DNA of 64,000 bases from Saturnia japonica (Eukaryota; Arthropoda; Insecta; Lepidoptera; Saturniidae), in contig CM065316.1 of assembly GCA_033032175.1 (NCBI GenBank), positions 6,170,115 through 6,234,114 of the forward strand, written 5' to 3'. Shown in pieces: positions 9,795 to 22,299 of this stretch. The notes beneath the pieces are model-generated. The model was not told the origin of the DNA, did no database searches, and was given only the letters and a program-made list of their open reading frames with translations. Numbering within the stretch: the stretch's first letter is position 1; every line of letters begins with the position of its first letter. The translations under genes were made by a program, and so were the position numbers.

Positions 9795-11015
9795 TTTAAA
9801 TTTAATATATCAGTAAGAGATATTATAGATAAATTTTAGCTTTCTGCACTCCTTCTCCATATAAACTTTAACCATGCCAAACCTCAGTCTTCCGTGCACG
9901 CAATACGCTTAAAAAGGGGTAGAAAGTTTTTGCTTCACGTATTAATATAATAATGATGATGATAATAAATTCATAAAATATAACGATAGTCCTTGTATAG
10001 AAGTGGAAGTAAGCAAGTAGTAGTAGTAGTAAAGGTATTGAGTAGAGAGGTCGCGGGTTATCTTTACAATTCTCGTGTCTGGGTGTAATTAATATCATTT
10101 GGTTGATTACCAATAGTGATTAGTTTGGATTTCAATGGCGGTGCGTGTCTTTACTCCTGTTATATCCTTAATTATTTATAATTATTGCTTCATTTAATTA
10201 ATATCATATCAACAGAAGTGCTATTTGATACTAAAATTATTTTTTTGTACTAATACTACTATATGGATTCTTTTTGATCTGAAATAAAAGTTTTTTTATT
10301 TCTGTACGGTTTGTCTTAATAAAAAAAGAACATTAACCGTAAGAGTATAAAAATTAATGAACCGTCTATAATGCTGTCTATGCGCTTCCATATTACTTCA
10401 ACACTTCCGTCTATAACGGAGATCTATTTCGTAAGCAGTAAGCACACTAAGCACATAAACATATCAGCACATATCAACTTAGAGCTTCGTGAAAGTGTTA
10501 CGTGATTTGTGTGACCTTTTACATACTGTCTCGAATGTTTTACTATAAGCTTCTTTCACATGGTCACACTGAACTTTATACGTTGAAAATATTTTTCAAG
10601 TGAACATTCTTTATGCGGTTATTACACGGCATCCGGCAGGTTGATCGTATCCGATTTTGAGTGTTGGGGTACGGCCGCGGAATCGAGCCAATAGCGAAGC
10701 TCGATTTTATAAAAGTCGTAAAAATATGCAAATAATTTTTACCTAGTTTACATAAAAACAAAGGAAAACGTACACGAAATTTTTCCCCAACTAATGTTAA
10801 AGTACACAAATAACAACAAGAATCACTAAAGAACAAGTTCCAGGAATTTAGTATTTTAACTTTTCCCTCCCAATAAATCTTTGATAACTTAATTCATGTA
10901 TGTTCGTAAAAACTTAGACAAGCTGAATTTTGTCAAAGATCAGCACAATGTTAATACTAGAAATAGAGATTAATTAGTCGTACGTACCGTGTTTTATACT
11001 TATTAAGATTAATAA
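9795..11015. other. AT-rich non-coding stretch with short trinucleotide runs
   Basis: Contains short GAT/AAT and GTA runs at about 9945-9970 and 10015-10031. No gene is visible. Confidence 0.5.
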
Positions 11016-11019
11016 AGGT

Positions 11020-11420
11020 TTTTTAGGTAATAGTGTTAGGTTCTATAAAAAGATCCCGAAGCACATTACTGATTTGCCGGATAAAAAGTTTAAGGACCAT
11101 ATCAAGCGGGTTTTACTGTCAAAAGGTTATTATAGGGTGGATCATTATGTGAATGATAGTGATGTCTGGAAGTGACTCCCTCTCTGTGCATACACTAAAT
11201 TATTATTATTGTATCTGTTATATTAACATTTGTACAGTTGACAAAAAAATATTTACAATCAACTTCCAGTATGAAGTTCTGTATGAAGAAGCCCTTAGGT
11301 TCTGTCGTCGCCCACTCGTCTCAACACTCTCGTGATGACAGTGCTGCCACTTAACATTTACGGACAGTTTACTATATGACTAATGTGGAACTTATTGACG
11401 TATAAATAAAAGTGAATGTT
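11020..11420 (+). pseudogene. LINE ORF2 C-terminal tail plus 3' UTR
   Basis: From about 11023 to the TGA at 11173-11175 the frame reads VRFYKKIPKHITDLPDKKF, then a Lys-rich stretch, SKGYYRVDHYVND and WK. This is a C-terminal motif common in lepidopteran retroelement proteins, with FYNK-P at the start and KGYY-V near the end. A closely similar copy lies at 52325-52490. After the stop both copies continue with TCCCTCTCTGT, showing that the 3' UTR is shared. This copy is severely 5'-truncated, but the remaining codons are open. I cannot assign the LINE clade from this piece alone. Confidence 0.65.
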
Positions 11421-11639
11421 ATGATGCAGCTTCGATAACGCTTATATAAGCTCCAACATAGTATGTAGGTCGAAATGTTTTGAACTTTGGATGTGATAAT
11501 TTATCTATACGCTATTTATATGTTATACTGTGTAAGTAGTAGTTATTAGATTTTAGGTAAATGATTCCTGACACGGAGCTGATGCGTTAAGTTACTATTC
11601 ATATTTTTTATGAATAACTAAATTAAATTTAATAACGAT

Positions 11640-11925
11640 GGACCTCATAAGAAAGCTCAAGGTTACTGAAAGGGCAATGCTCAGAGTTTTACTGCGAGAT
11701 AGAATGAGAATTGTTAGACTTACGGAGCATTGTTAATAGAAAGGAGTGGATGAGCGATGCGGCCGCCAGATGATCGAGTGGCAGACCCGCCACAAGGTGG
11801 ACCGACGACCCAGTGAAGGTTGTGGGAATGCGCTGAATGCTAGCAGCGTAAAGCTAGTCGTTATAGTGATATTTGAGGGAGGCCAGTAATGGAGGTCTTT
11901 CGGCTGTATAAATTGGTACAATAAT
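11640..11925 (+). pseudogene. RTE-like retrotransposon ORF C-terminal remnant
   Basis: Reads MDLIRKLKVTERAMLRVLLRDR, a form of the widespread 'KL(K)VTQRAMERAMLGVSLRDR' segment after the reverse transcriptase domain of lepidopteran RTE-like and craft-type endonuclease/RT ORFs. After stops and frameshifts comes a decayed stretch with IEWQTRHKVDRRPS and GNALNA, matching the usual 'LEWRPRTGRRSVGRPPTRWTDD' region. No polymerase core is present. Dead fragment. Confidence 0.7.
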
Positions 11926-11929
11926 GTTC

Positions 11930-12590
11930 AAACACTAATGTAAAAATTAAGTACTGTCAAAAACAGATGTATGGACTAAGTATCTATAAAAACTTTTATA
12001 CTTATAAAGAGGTAAAGGTTTGTAAGTTTGGATGTTGGAGATAATCTCCGGAACTATTGATTCGCTTTTTTTTACCTAATATATGAAGCTGAATTATCCC
12101 CGACTGCTATGCCATGTTTTGTTATTATTAAGTGTCACATTGTAATTAATGCTTACGAAGTTGAGAATAATTGCTAATAATTGCTATTCATAACTAAATA
12201 AACTGTGGTACGTGTTGGTTATTATGAATACTAATTAATGTATTGCATTTTATATATATGTACCTATACATGCAGACTGTTATGCATCTGCAAAATATGT
12301 GACAGGATATGAGTAATAGGTTTTAAGATAATGTGACGTCCAGCCTTAGAAATCGCTTATTAAAGTCTTCTGTGTATTAACTAAGACACACATAATACAA
12401 ATACTTATAACTTATAAAAATATCTGTAAAATACATTAGTATTATAATTATAAATAGGTATTTTTATAAGTTTTTACTTTGCAATAAAATTGTTAAATGG
12501 CACATAAAAAAAGTCTTATTTACAAAATGCTTTAAGAATAAGTCATCCGTATAATTTTTATTTTTATGTACAAGTAGCAATGTGACATGC
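11930..12590. other. AT-rich non-coding stretch
   Basis: No gene or recognisable repeat is seen. Confidence 0.5.
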
Positions 12591-12799
12591 AGTTGACCTG
12601 ATGTCCGGAATCACTGCCGCCCATGGTCATGTACAATCATCCAAATAGGATAATTGCAGAGTTACTATTACTGAGGACTATGTTGGAATGTTTTGTGTAC
12701 TAGCGTAGTTTCTTACCCAGCGTCTTGACATTAAAACAGCAGCGCGAGTCATTTTTAGTAATAGTAGTTTGTAAAATACCAGTTCTTGATAGAAACTAA

Positions 12800-13225
12800 G
12801 TTGTAGTCGAGAAACAAACGGTAACCGCCTGTGACAAATCCTATCGTCAGTTGTCCCATAATGCCGGCTTTTAGCACCTCTTTTAAAGGACCCGATATCG
12901 CAGAAGAGCGGGAACACGCTTGTCGGGAGGCGATTCCATATCTTCACAGTATTTGTTCTTGTGAAGATTGATGCTGTGGGTTTAAGTACCGGCCCGCGTA
13001 GTTCTTTAGTGGAAGGAAGAAGATAGGATAAAGTGAAACAACTCTTCAGAACACTCACCATGATATAGACGATAAAATACGCTCAAGGAAGCAATGTCTC
13101 TTCGTAGCCGAAGCAGTTCTAAGTTATAAATGACACTGTACCAATTAGAATACGGACAGTCTGACGCTGCAACCTATCTATGGAATCAAAAACGTATTGG
13201 GCTGCTTTTCAGTAGAAACTGTTGT
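12800..13225 (-). pseudogene. Jockey-like LINE ORF2 C-terminal remnant
   Basis: On the minus strand, pieces in different frames read FDSIDRLQRQTVRILIGT, LRLRRDIASLSVFYRLYHG, ECSEELFHFIL and then TVKIWNRLPTSVFPLFCDIG and FKRGAKS. This order (Q/R-rich start, YHGECSEELF, W-N-LP-SVFP, FKR) is the usual C-terminal end of jockey-clade LINE ORF2 proteins of the BS type in Lepidoptera. At least two frameshifts and several stops are present. The 3' UTR part (ATAGGATTTG around 12833) recurs at 45915-46005. Confidence 0.75.
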
Positions 13226-13844
13226 TGCAGCAATGCTTCTGCGGACGGCTCTTGCACAAATAACCACTCAATACATAAATGTACTATAAATTGAATGTTA
13301 GTTTAAGAGAGTAATGAAACATTGTTTGAACCATCAGTTACCATTCTCTTAGAATAATTTATTAGGCAAAGTCGTATCTAAATTATCCTATGTTCATTCC
13401 TGAAAAATTAGTATTCTATGAAATTATTACAAGCAACAACGACAAAAGTGAGGGTCATGCCATAAAGGGTAATCATACATAATCTAATGAAAAAGGAGCT
13501 GATCCACTTACTAAGTACTTAATGAAAAATGTGTTAAGACCACCCGCTGAGTAATTATCAACGCCGGTACCTCGTGACGTGGGAACTATTGGAACCCTTA
13601 TGTTTGTGACAATAGGTGACGTCATACAGGCGTTGTTAAGAGTGGCCTTTAGTGAGGTAATGAGCCGGGAACTTTAAGGGTTAAATGTATACTGGTTTAC
13701 AATTACCTCAGGCCTGTTTAATGGGTTGGACTATTAAATATATTCACGATTAATCCTGAAATATGATGTTTTAAAATTGTTGGTATATTTGGCTTGTATT
13801 CAATCACGCTTTGTAGAGAATTAAAATAAGGAGAACATTTATAT

Positions 13845-14395
13845 ATTAGCTATGCCTGCGGCAGCGCTCGCGTACACTACAGAATTCCGTCGATCGGGCA
13901 CACGTGTGAATAGTGCTATGCCCGCTCCCGTTTATTTTAAAGATAAAAAATGCTTATTGTGGGTGATTCCTAGAAAATAGACAAATGCTCTCGCAAACTT
14001 TTTTGTGGGTCTTTTTAACATCTACAATTACGTAGTACATTAATTTGAAACATCTCTTATGGTTTACATACTCAGCGTAAGGCATTCGTGCGCCCGAATT
14101 GATTCACCGTGACCAGTTTTTTTTCTTATTTGCGCGGAACCCTAATTATTAAAAAAAAAAGTATCCTAAGTTACTCCATATAACATCCGCTATCTGACAA
14201 TGAAAATCCCGTCAAAATAGGTTCAACCGTTTCGGGAGATTATCCGGAACAGACAGACGGAAGCGAAACAGACAGACAACATTTTTTAAATATTTTTTTT
14301 TACGTTACTTGTCGTACATAATCTCATATACATTTATTAAAAGAAGCTGTTATTTTGTCATTACAAACAGTAATTTTAAGTATCAATTTTATCGT
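13845..14395 (+). repeat. Family 3 repeat, long form
   Basis: Begins TAGCTATGCCTGCGGCAG and ends near AAGCTGTTATTTTGTCATTAC. It contains the long-form block with ACTTTTTTGTGGGTCTTTTT and CTCTTATGGTTTAC, then AGTTACTCCATATAACATC and AACAGACAGACGG. Same order as 51603-52110 and 62448-62885. Confidence 0.65.
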
Positions 14396-14399
14396 CTGA

Positions 14400-15770
14400 A
14401 GGTCGATTTGTAAGATTTCGCGAACACGAAGACAGAAAGAGAGATTCACTTCTGTAGTTGTTCTAGCTTAGCTTTAGATAACTGTTATTTTAAAGTACCT
14501 ACCACGAATATTTAATAATAATAAAAAATACAACTTTGTTTTCTGTATGTCGAAACCAGTTCTCGTTGCCGAAAAAAAGTCATGATTATGCAAATATTAC
14601 GTCAGTGCAAAACCCACAATAAGTATGACGGGTGATATTGAAATCATGTAAGGAAGATCGTAGGATAAAAAATGAAGAAAAATATGATTAATCGATTATT
14701 TATGCAAAAATTCAATAACCAGAAGTGAAAGTACATAATCAGCCAAAAAATAATGAAAAATTCGCCACATACGTATTTGCAATTATTCTCGTTTTTCATA
14801 TTATGATTTCACAAGAAGAATAATTGAAATGAAGATTTATGAAATTTGCAAGATTCATAATTATTTGTCTATGGTTCAAAGGCTAGTTCGCTTCGAAAAT
14901 ATTTCGAAGTTCAATTGTTTGGAAACGGAGTCTTTGTGTGAGCGACAATGGAGAAATAATTGCAACAAGACGATGGTGTAGTCTTATTTCGCCAACAGCG
15001 AAATATATTTGTTGTGACAGAAATGTTAATACTATCATCACGCCGTTGCGTTGGTTAGGCTTTTAGAAAGTGTACATTATTTTGATCTATCTCTTTTTTC
15101 TTTTCTTATTCTTCATTAAAAACTGCAATCCCTTCATTGCATTTTTGTTATCTTAAAGTGTTTATTTGGTTTAATTTCTTTTATTCATATTACATAGTTT
15201 TATTCATTATAATATTTCATCCAAAACAGTATTATAATTTTAATATAATTATAATTTAATTATTTTCGCTACGATTTTGTGTTGCAAGATTATAATAACG
15301 ATTTTATAAATAATTAATGTTGTTAATGTAGCTGTTGGCGCAGCTTTTAATAAATAAACAAATAAATGGATGTGTATCTATTTCTGACCATATAAAATTT
15401 TGATAGATAAACTTTAATAGTTAATTATTAACAAGTCGAATAATTGAGCTATTTAGCCTTTTAATTTAGAATCTACTAGACTTTGAACGTGATAAATATG
15501 ACAGGCGGCCATAAAATTGTCTCATAAAATATTTTTTTATTTAGGTATTATACCAACCACACGCAATTGTTTATGTTGTGCGGTTACTCTCATCATTGGG
15601 TTGTATGGCAATAATAAACTGCCATGATTTACACGTTTCACAGGTTGTAAACTAGTTATGAATATACCAAATTTATAACGAGCTAAATTATTAATAAATA
15701 GGAAACAAACCCGTCTGCAACAAAAAAAAATTAAAAAACAATTTTTTTTTCTATTTTGCTTATTTTTGAT
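14400..15770. other. AT-rich non-coding stretch
   Basis: No gene seen. The block around 14880-15020 is slightly less AT-rich but has no open frame of note. Confidence 0.5.
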
Positions 15771-15775
15771 TCCCA

Positions 15776-15955
15776 GACATCGTACTTAAATATTATATAT
15801 CCTAAGCCACTCCTAACGACACCTCGTATGCTAAAATCCATCAAGCCGTTTGGCTACATATCGTGCCAAAGAAATAAACATACTTATGTAAGTATGTATG
15901 TAGGTACATACTCTTGAAAATCATAACCCTCCTTTTTCGTAGTCGGTTAAAAATC
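15776..15955 (+). repeat. Dispersed repeat, family 4
   Basis: CAGACATCGTACTTAAATAT, CAAGCCGTTTGG, GCCAAAGAAATA, GTATGTATGTA and the CTTTTTCGTAGTCGGTTAAAAA end. The minus strand of 54119-54290 has the same blocks in the same order. Confidence 0.6.
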
Positions 15956-16329
15956 TATGCTATGATATGACATACATTTTAGTCCGTCATACCCAAGTGT
16001 ATTTATAAGTGTTGGAAGAAATTTGAAGCATGCAACATCTAACGGTGAACGATAAGATCCAGGTGAGTTGGAGTTTGCACATTGCACTCAACGGTTGTTT
16101 GCTGTAATTTGATGAGCACCTTTGTGAAGTTTTTGTCACAAATAATTTATTATTTTTTGATAATATTTCATTGTTTGCTCAAGATCAGATCTGTTATTTG
16201 GAGTCGAACGTAACTATACAAATATCGGTGAAATTTATATAATTTATTGCATAAGTGGCGATGATTATCTAAATAATATATATGTATACAAGTATACCTA
16301 AATGTATATATTTATACTATAAAAACTCG

Positions 16330-16500
16330 CATGATAGTGGGGTAGTATGGATCTATACTCGACTGGGTTGTAATCACACACACGTCATAAACCCATCACA
16401 GTAATATTTATTGTATAGGTTCATAGTGCAATTGTCAAACAGAAAATAGTCTATGATTAAAAAGTCGCTGGTCGAATTTCGATTATTGGGCGACCGCTAA
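16330..16500 (-). repeat. Dispersed repeat family G, inverted copy
   Basis: The minus strand matches 9575-9790: GGTCGCCCAATAATCGAAAT, TCGACCAGCGACTTTTTAAT, then GTTTGACAATTGCACTATGA. Confidence 0.55.
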
Positions 16501-16504
16501 ATTA

Positions 16505-19500
16505 TTTTAATAGCTAGAGATATGTTTGAATTTTACTCAAAATATTATTGCTTTAATGTATATTTCTAGAATGTACATGTTCCTCACAGTTTACTAGGAC
16601 AGTCTTCACGAGGTTACCTGAAAGTCGCAATGCCTACCGTTAATTATTTCGATTACGTTAACAAAAAAATATTCCTTACTTAATCACTGAATTCTTCACG
16701 AAACAAAAATGAGCAGAGTAATTTTTATATAAATGTAAAAAAATAATCTTATATTATAATGTGGGGCGATCAAAAATTTTATAAAAAACGAATCAAGATA
16801 CAATTTTTATTCGATATCAATGAAAATAAAAAAAAATAAAAAAATATCAAAAGTAACGTATGATTTTCATTTAAAAATGTCGTTAATGTCCTGCTGGGTC
16901 TTGTTTGAATGACAGAACGGTTTACCTATATTTTAACTCTCAAAGGCCTCAACCAACACAATAGCGCGTAATTTTAAGTTTAAACGATGTCTGATATAAT
17001 TTTATGTTTGCCTGTTTTAATTTTTGATTAATTTTATTTGTTTATTTATTGTCATAATATTTTTAGTTATTTACGAAGCCTTTAAATGGTGGTCCTTATA
17101 TAAAGTTGGCGCTTCTAAGGGTTCAAAGGCTTTAAAATAAATAAGTAAACATATTCCTCATGTTTCATATTTCTATTAATCTTTACCTCTTTGCAATTTA
17201 AGATTTACTGTCTAGTTATCAATTGACCTTTAAAAATTTTGGAATCGCGGTTCTAATAAATGATACATTACTCTTTCTCTGGTAATATTCCTGATATTAT
17301 TTTGTTCATCAAAATAATAAATAATTCATTTTATTTTATTTAACATAATATTTCTACGTTTTTTTTAGATTGCCAAAGAAATAGTTATGAGCATAGATTT
17401 AATATAGTCTAGATCGACAATAGGTTTAGTGAGACGGGACTAAAAAGGGAATAATTATACGAGTTACATCCAGTTATAGCACACGTCTTAAAGTAATGTT
17501 TACCAAACATTAAATTACACTTTAAAACCTTAGATTTTGCAAAAAGAAGCAGGTTTCTTCTGATAACGATTTAAGTAAACCGATACAGGTTGATAATACA
17601 TACGAAAATGGTCTCGTATCACTATCTCGATCTAACACAAACGTATACTATAAATGCTTTTTCTCTTTCGCGTTGCTTGGAAAGTATGGTTATGAGTAAT
17701 AAATTGTATTGTGTGTAATTGTGAGGTTGATTATGCAGATCAAACCACATATTTTCCCTCGTTCTCTATCCACCTATTCATCGTTGTTTTATTTACCACT
17801 CATTCTTTTGTCGTCTATACTGGCGTGAATGGCAATCAAATAGACGTACGATCTACAAGTAGAAAGGTGAAAAAACAAAATACCATTTAATAAGAAAGTA
17901 TAATGTCACCAAGCTAGGAAATGATTATATCATATCATAATAAAACTAAACCTTTTTCTGAAACAATGCAAGTGGTTATTCGATATGAGGTCAGTAATGA
18001 AGCAATTTGTACCATCGTTACATTGAGCGAAAGTGAGTGAAAGTGTTCAAAATTACGACAAAATTATTTCTAGTGTTACATGTACCTATAACTTATGTAA
18101 ACAAACGCTGTAATAATATAAGGACAATTATTGGTAATTTCGTAAAGACGTTATAAATGGTTATTACGAACCAACATTTATGTGTTGCAATATTTGTTAT
18201 TTAATTTCGATTTAGGTAGAAAGGTACGTGTGCTAACACGCGTGCTGGTCTGGATCGTGATCATTATACATAGTCAAAAACACGTCATTGTGATTCGTTT
18301 CGGCAAATCTCCTTTCGAGAAAGATTCATAGGAAACTGTATAGGCTGGCATAAGGATCGTTACTTCTGATAAACCTCTATCAACGGTCACAGCTGCTTTT
18401 TTCTTCTTTATGTTTAGTGCAATCTCTTTAAAACTTTTTGCATAACCTCACAGATTTTTTTTAACGACAATGATTTCTATCTACTGTAACTCAAGTATTC
18501 TGTATTTCTTGTGAATGTAAGTGTTCTTGTGGATGTAAGTTGTGTAAAGTGTAGTCGGAATTAAATAAAAATATCACCCACCAACATATTGCGAGTACTC
18601 GCATCGGAACAATATGAATAAAATTGATGTACATTATCCCTACTTTATATAATTTTTATATGCCCTTTAAAACCCGTTTTCATGAACACCTCTAAATAAC
18701 CCCAAACAATAATAAGGTAAAACATTTTCGATTCATTACCATCTTTTAACTGCAACCGCTGCACAATAGCTTCTCTTAATTCTTGAAATAACTTGTACAA
18801 TAATTTCTATTAGGCAGGAGTAATAGTGAATGCAAATTTCTCGTACCCAGTATTCCCACGAAATGTCGCGAAGGGAAGATGCCTATTGAATTGTCCCCTA
18901 CATTTGTACTCACTTTCCTACCATCTACGTGTAGATTTAATGATGCCACCTTTCTTGTTTACTCAGAAGTTTTGTCTATGATTGTATATTTTCTGGGACG
19001 GTGTCTTTGGACAAGGGATGAATAATGTTTTCTTTTTATAATTGTATATTTCGATGTTCTTTTAACGGTTTTTTGTTATATCCGATTGAGTTAAACATTG
19101 TATAGACATGTGTACACAGTGGATTATTAGCTTAACAGAGTTTTATAACTTTATAGCCATTTTTATATTTGGTTTTTACACATTTTCATTTATAAAGTTA
19201 AAATTATACATAATGTATAGGTCATACAATGAAAGCTTTTTTAATTTTCCTTTAAAAATCACCAAAAGTTATTTTCATTTATTATAAAAAAATTTATGCT
19301 AATGAAGTGGAAATCTTACAAATTCCGTAAATGAGAAATAAAACTATTAAATTTCTAATTTTACACTACTGAAAGTAAAATGATGACGTTAGCATGTAGT
19401 TTTAATCTACTAACAAGTACTACTATGAATAATTTCATTGCGGTTACAGACTCTGATAGTAACATCTACGAATCAATGAGAGTCATTAATGAGATTCCTT

Positions 19501-20905
19501 GGGTCAAAACTAAATAACTAACATTGTACTTGTAGTACATTTGGCGACCTGGTTGAAAGGGGACAATGAACAAATTGACATGTACCTGAAAGAAGATTTC
19601 TAAATAGAGGACGCGACGGTGAGCATTAAATCTCAAAACCACTTTGAAATACAAAAAACTATATATTATGTGGATATTCTTATATGCACATGTATGCATT
19701 CCATGACAGATGTCAATATCATTTGGTTCTTACAAAAGATGCCTATAGCGACTAATAGGATTCCTTTACGATACCTTAAACTTCTTTAGCTGCTTACATA
19801 TTGAACGTAGCAACAACACTTTGAAACGTAAACCGTGACTGACTCTGACTTTAGCTGCATACGTAATCCAAATCAATTCATCTTAAAGGCGGCCTATTAT
19901 AAGATATAACCCAGCGTAACCCGATCCACATTAGGGGATAATGGGACGCACTGTTACAATAGTCCCGATGTCTCATTGTGTCCTGTGCACCACCAAAGTC
20001 TGTAAAGTATAGCCACAGTGAATCGACTGTGTCAGTAGTTCTATCTTTAGGAGACTTGGATTTTATAATATTTATAAAGCATATCCGAAAGTAACATTTG
20101 ATTTTACAAACCTTAGTATGCACACTTTTGCTAACAAATTTAGATTGCCTATAAATTTAGTTATTGTGATAAAGGAACTTCATAGTTTTACAATTACTTT
20201 CACATACGTTAGTATGAATTTGTTGTCTTTTGCCTATTTTTCAATTAAAGCGGGAACTATATGTCATTCTTAAATTTAATTTCCTAATAATTCTTGTTCT
20301 AAAATATTATATTGCTCAGTCAACATTTTGTTTTATATTATGTTTGTTGACGTCTAAAAACCAAATAGTACTTATTTACATTAACTGCAAATATCTGTGT
20401 TAACGAGTCTCGATCAATGTAGTTGATTTATTAGATGATCGATGTGTGTAAAAACACAAATTAACTAGAAAAACTTAGAAAGGGAAACATTATCTAAATA
20501 CAAATTTTTATCCAAATCATTAGAGCCGGTCTCCAGATATAAATAAGTTGGTCACTTGATATACAGACTCGAATGAGACATTTATATTTCAAAATATTCC
20601 CTCTAAGTTGAACTACTATATTTTATTACTCTGTAGGTCATATATACCGCCTGTCAGTCCACGAGCTGTTCACCGTGAAATCCGTTGACGATGTTCAGAC
20701 CTACCACAACGTTAGGAGGCGTAATGTTATTTTGTATATGACCAGCGAAGCCTCAACTATTAAAATCCAGAATATTTAAACATTTATATAATTGTATATG
20801 TTTTGTTTTGTAAAATTGATTCTACTTTAGCTATAACCCATTTAACTATAAAGTGACATATAAGTTCAAATGCTATATTACTCTTCCTGTACATCGTCGT
20901 CAAGT
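16505..20905. other. Long AT-rich non-coding stretch
   Basis: About 4.4 kb without a coding frame that I can support. The frames at 19466-19699 and 19878-20123 (minus) are short and lack recognisable motifs. No RNA gene is seen. Confidence 0.5.
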
Positions 20906-20914
20906 TTATGAACT

Positions 20915-21510
20915 GTAAAATCTATATTAATAAATCTGTATGTCTGTCTGTTTGTATGCCTGGATTTAACTTTAAAACGGCTTGACGGATTGTTATGAAA
21001 TTTTGTATACGAGATGCTTATGTCATTGGTCAATTGATAGGGTATAAGAAATTTCAATATTTCTATTAGAAATCATAATAACAAGAATTTAAAAAATATA
21101 TATATTTTCGTGAGTTCTTGCCAGTTTTTGAAGAAATTGTGTACAGGAAAAGTATAAGTCATTCCATGAATGCTAGGCTATGAGAATTATCAATAACAAT
21201 TTTGGGAATCGTAAGAAAAAGAATTTCCAAAAAAATGAATTTTTATCAATTTTCTACTTCTGATTAAATTTTGTACACGAAAAGTATATATATCATACCG
21301 TATTTAAGAGACTATAAGAACCTTTAATAATGTATTAGATATTGTAGAAAATAATATTAATTTTTAACCGATTTTGATGAAAATTGTACACGGGAGATAA
21401 ATGAAATACGAATTTTCAAAAATATGATTAAAAATAAAATTACGGGATGTAAATAACTTCTGCGTAGTAAGTAACAAACGCGTGCGGAGCAGCGGGCACA
21501 CCGCTAGTAT
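20915..21510 (-). repeat. Dispersed repeat family D
   Basis: The minus-strand start is CTAGCGGTGTGCCCGCTGCT, shared with 31325-31510 (+) and, in part, 63630-63670 (-). Its other end is rich in TCTGTCTGTTTG and AACGGCTTGACGGATTG. Repeated internal 'GTACACG(A/G)' and 'AAATTTTGTA' phrases suggest internal duplication. A mariner fragment abuts its 21510 end. Confidence 0.55.
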
Positions 21511-22290
21511 ATATATTCTGTCAAAAAAGTATCGGGAATGGTTGATTAGTTTATAGTTCCAAATTCTATTTCTATTTTTTTTGTTAGATTGGTACAACTG
21601 TTTTTCATTTTGGCGTGGAGTTTGAGTTGCGTCTGTCATTTAGAAACTTTAGACTAAATACAGTGTTTTTTTTAGTTAGATCATATCTAGTGTGTACTGC
21701 GAATTTGATAATGGACAAAAACATCGAACAAAGACTTTGACTTACATTTTGCATCGCCAATGGAGTTTCGTGTTCGGAGACACTGAAAATGTAACAGAAG
21801 GCTTCATCAAAAACACGTGCGTATGAGTGGAACAAAGCGTTCAAAAGCGGTCGAGATATGCTGGAAGATTTGCCTTGCCCTGGTAGACCATCAACGTCTT
21901 GAACTGAAACTGACATCGCAAAAATGAAGGAAATAGAGACTAAAAATTCTCATTCAAGTTTGAGAGAGACAGCCGCTGAACTTTCTGTATCTCACAAGTC
22001 GATCCGTATCATTTTAAATAAATACTTGGGTATGAAACATATAGCCGCTCGGCTAGTCCCAAAAGACCTGAATTTTCTTCAAAATGACAATCGCATAAGA
22101 GTCGCTGAGGATATGCTAGAACGAGTTAATTCCGACCCAGCATTCATAAAACGCATTGTTACTGGTGACAAGACGTGGGTTTACGAATTTGACATGCAAA
22201 CTAGTCAACAAGCTTCAGAGTGACGCCTTCCAAATGAACCGAAACCGAAAAAAACCGCGCCAAAGTCGACCAATAGTCAAAGTCATATTT
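21511..22290 (+). pseudogene. mariner-family transposon, 5' half with broken transposase
   Basis: A left terminal repeat-like sequence (TCTGTCAAAAAAGTATCGGG) follows a TATATA stretch. A transposase reading frame starts near 21709 (MDKNIEQRL, stop) and is broken by several stops. From 21924 an open stretch of 99 codons carries the helix-turn-helix region (LRETAAELSVSHKSIRIIL) and then RIVTGDKTWVYEFDMQTSQQ, a form of the mariner 'TGDETW' motif with the first catalytic Asp (D of TGD). Around 22223 and 22260 the frame breaks again. Similarity ends near 22290, before the second and third catalytic Asp, and no right terminal repeat is seen. Inactive. Confidence 0.85.
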
Positions 22291-22299
22291 GCAAGATAA

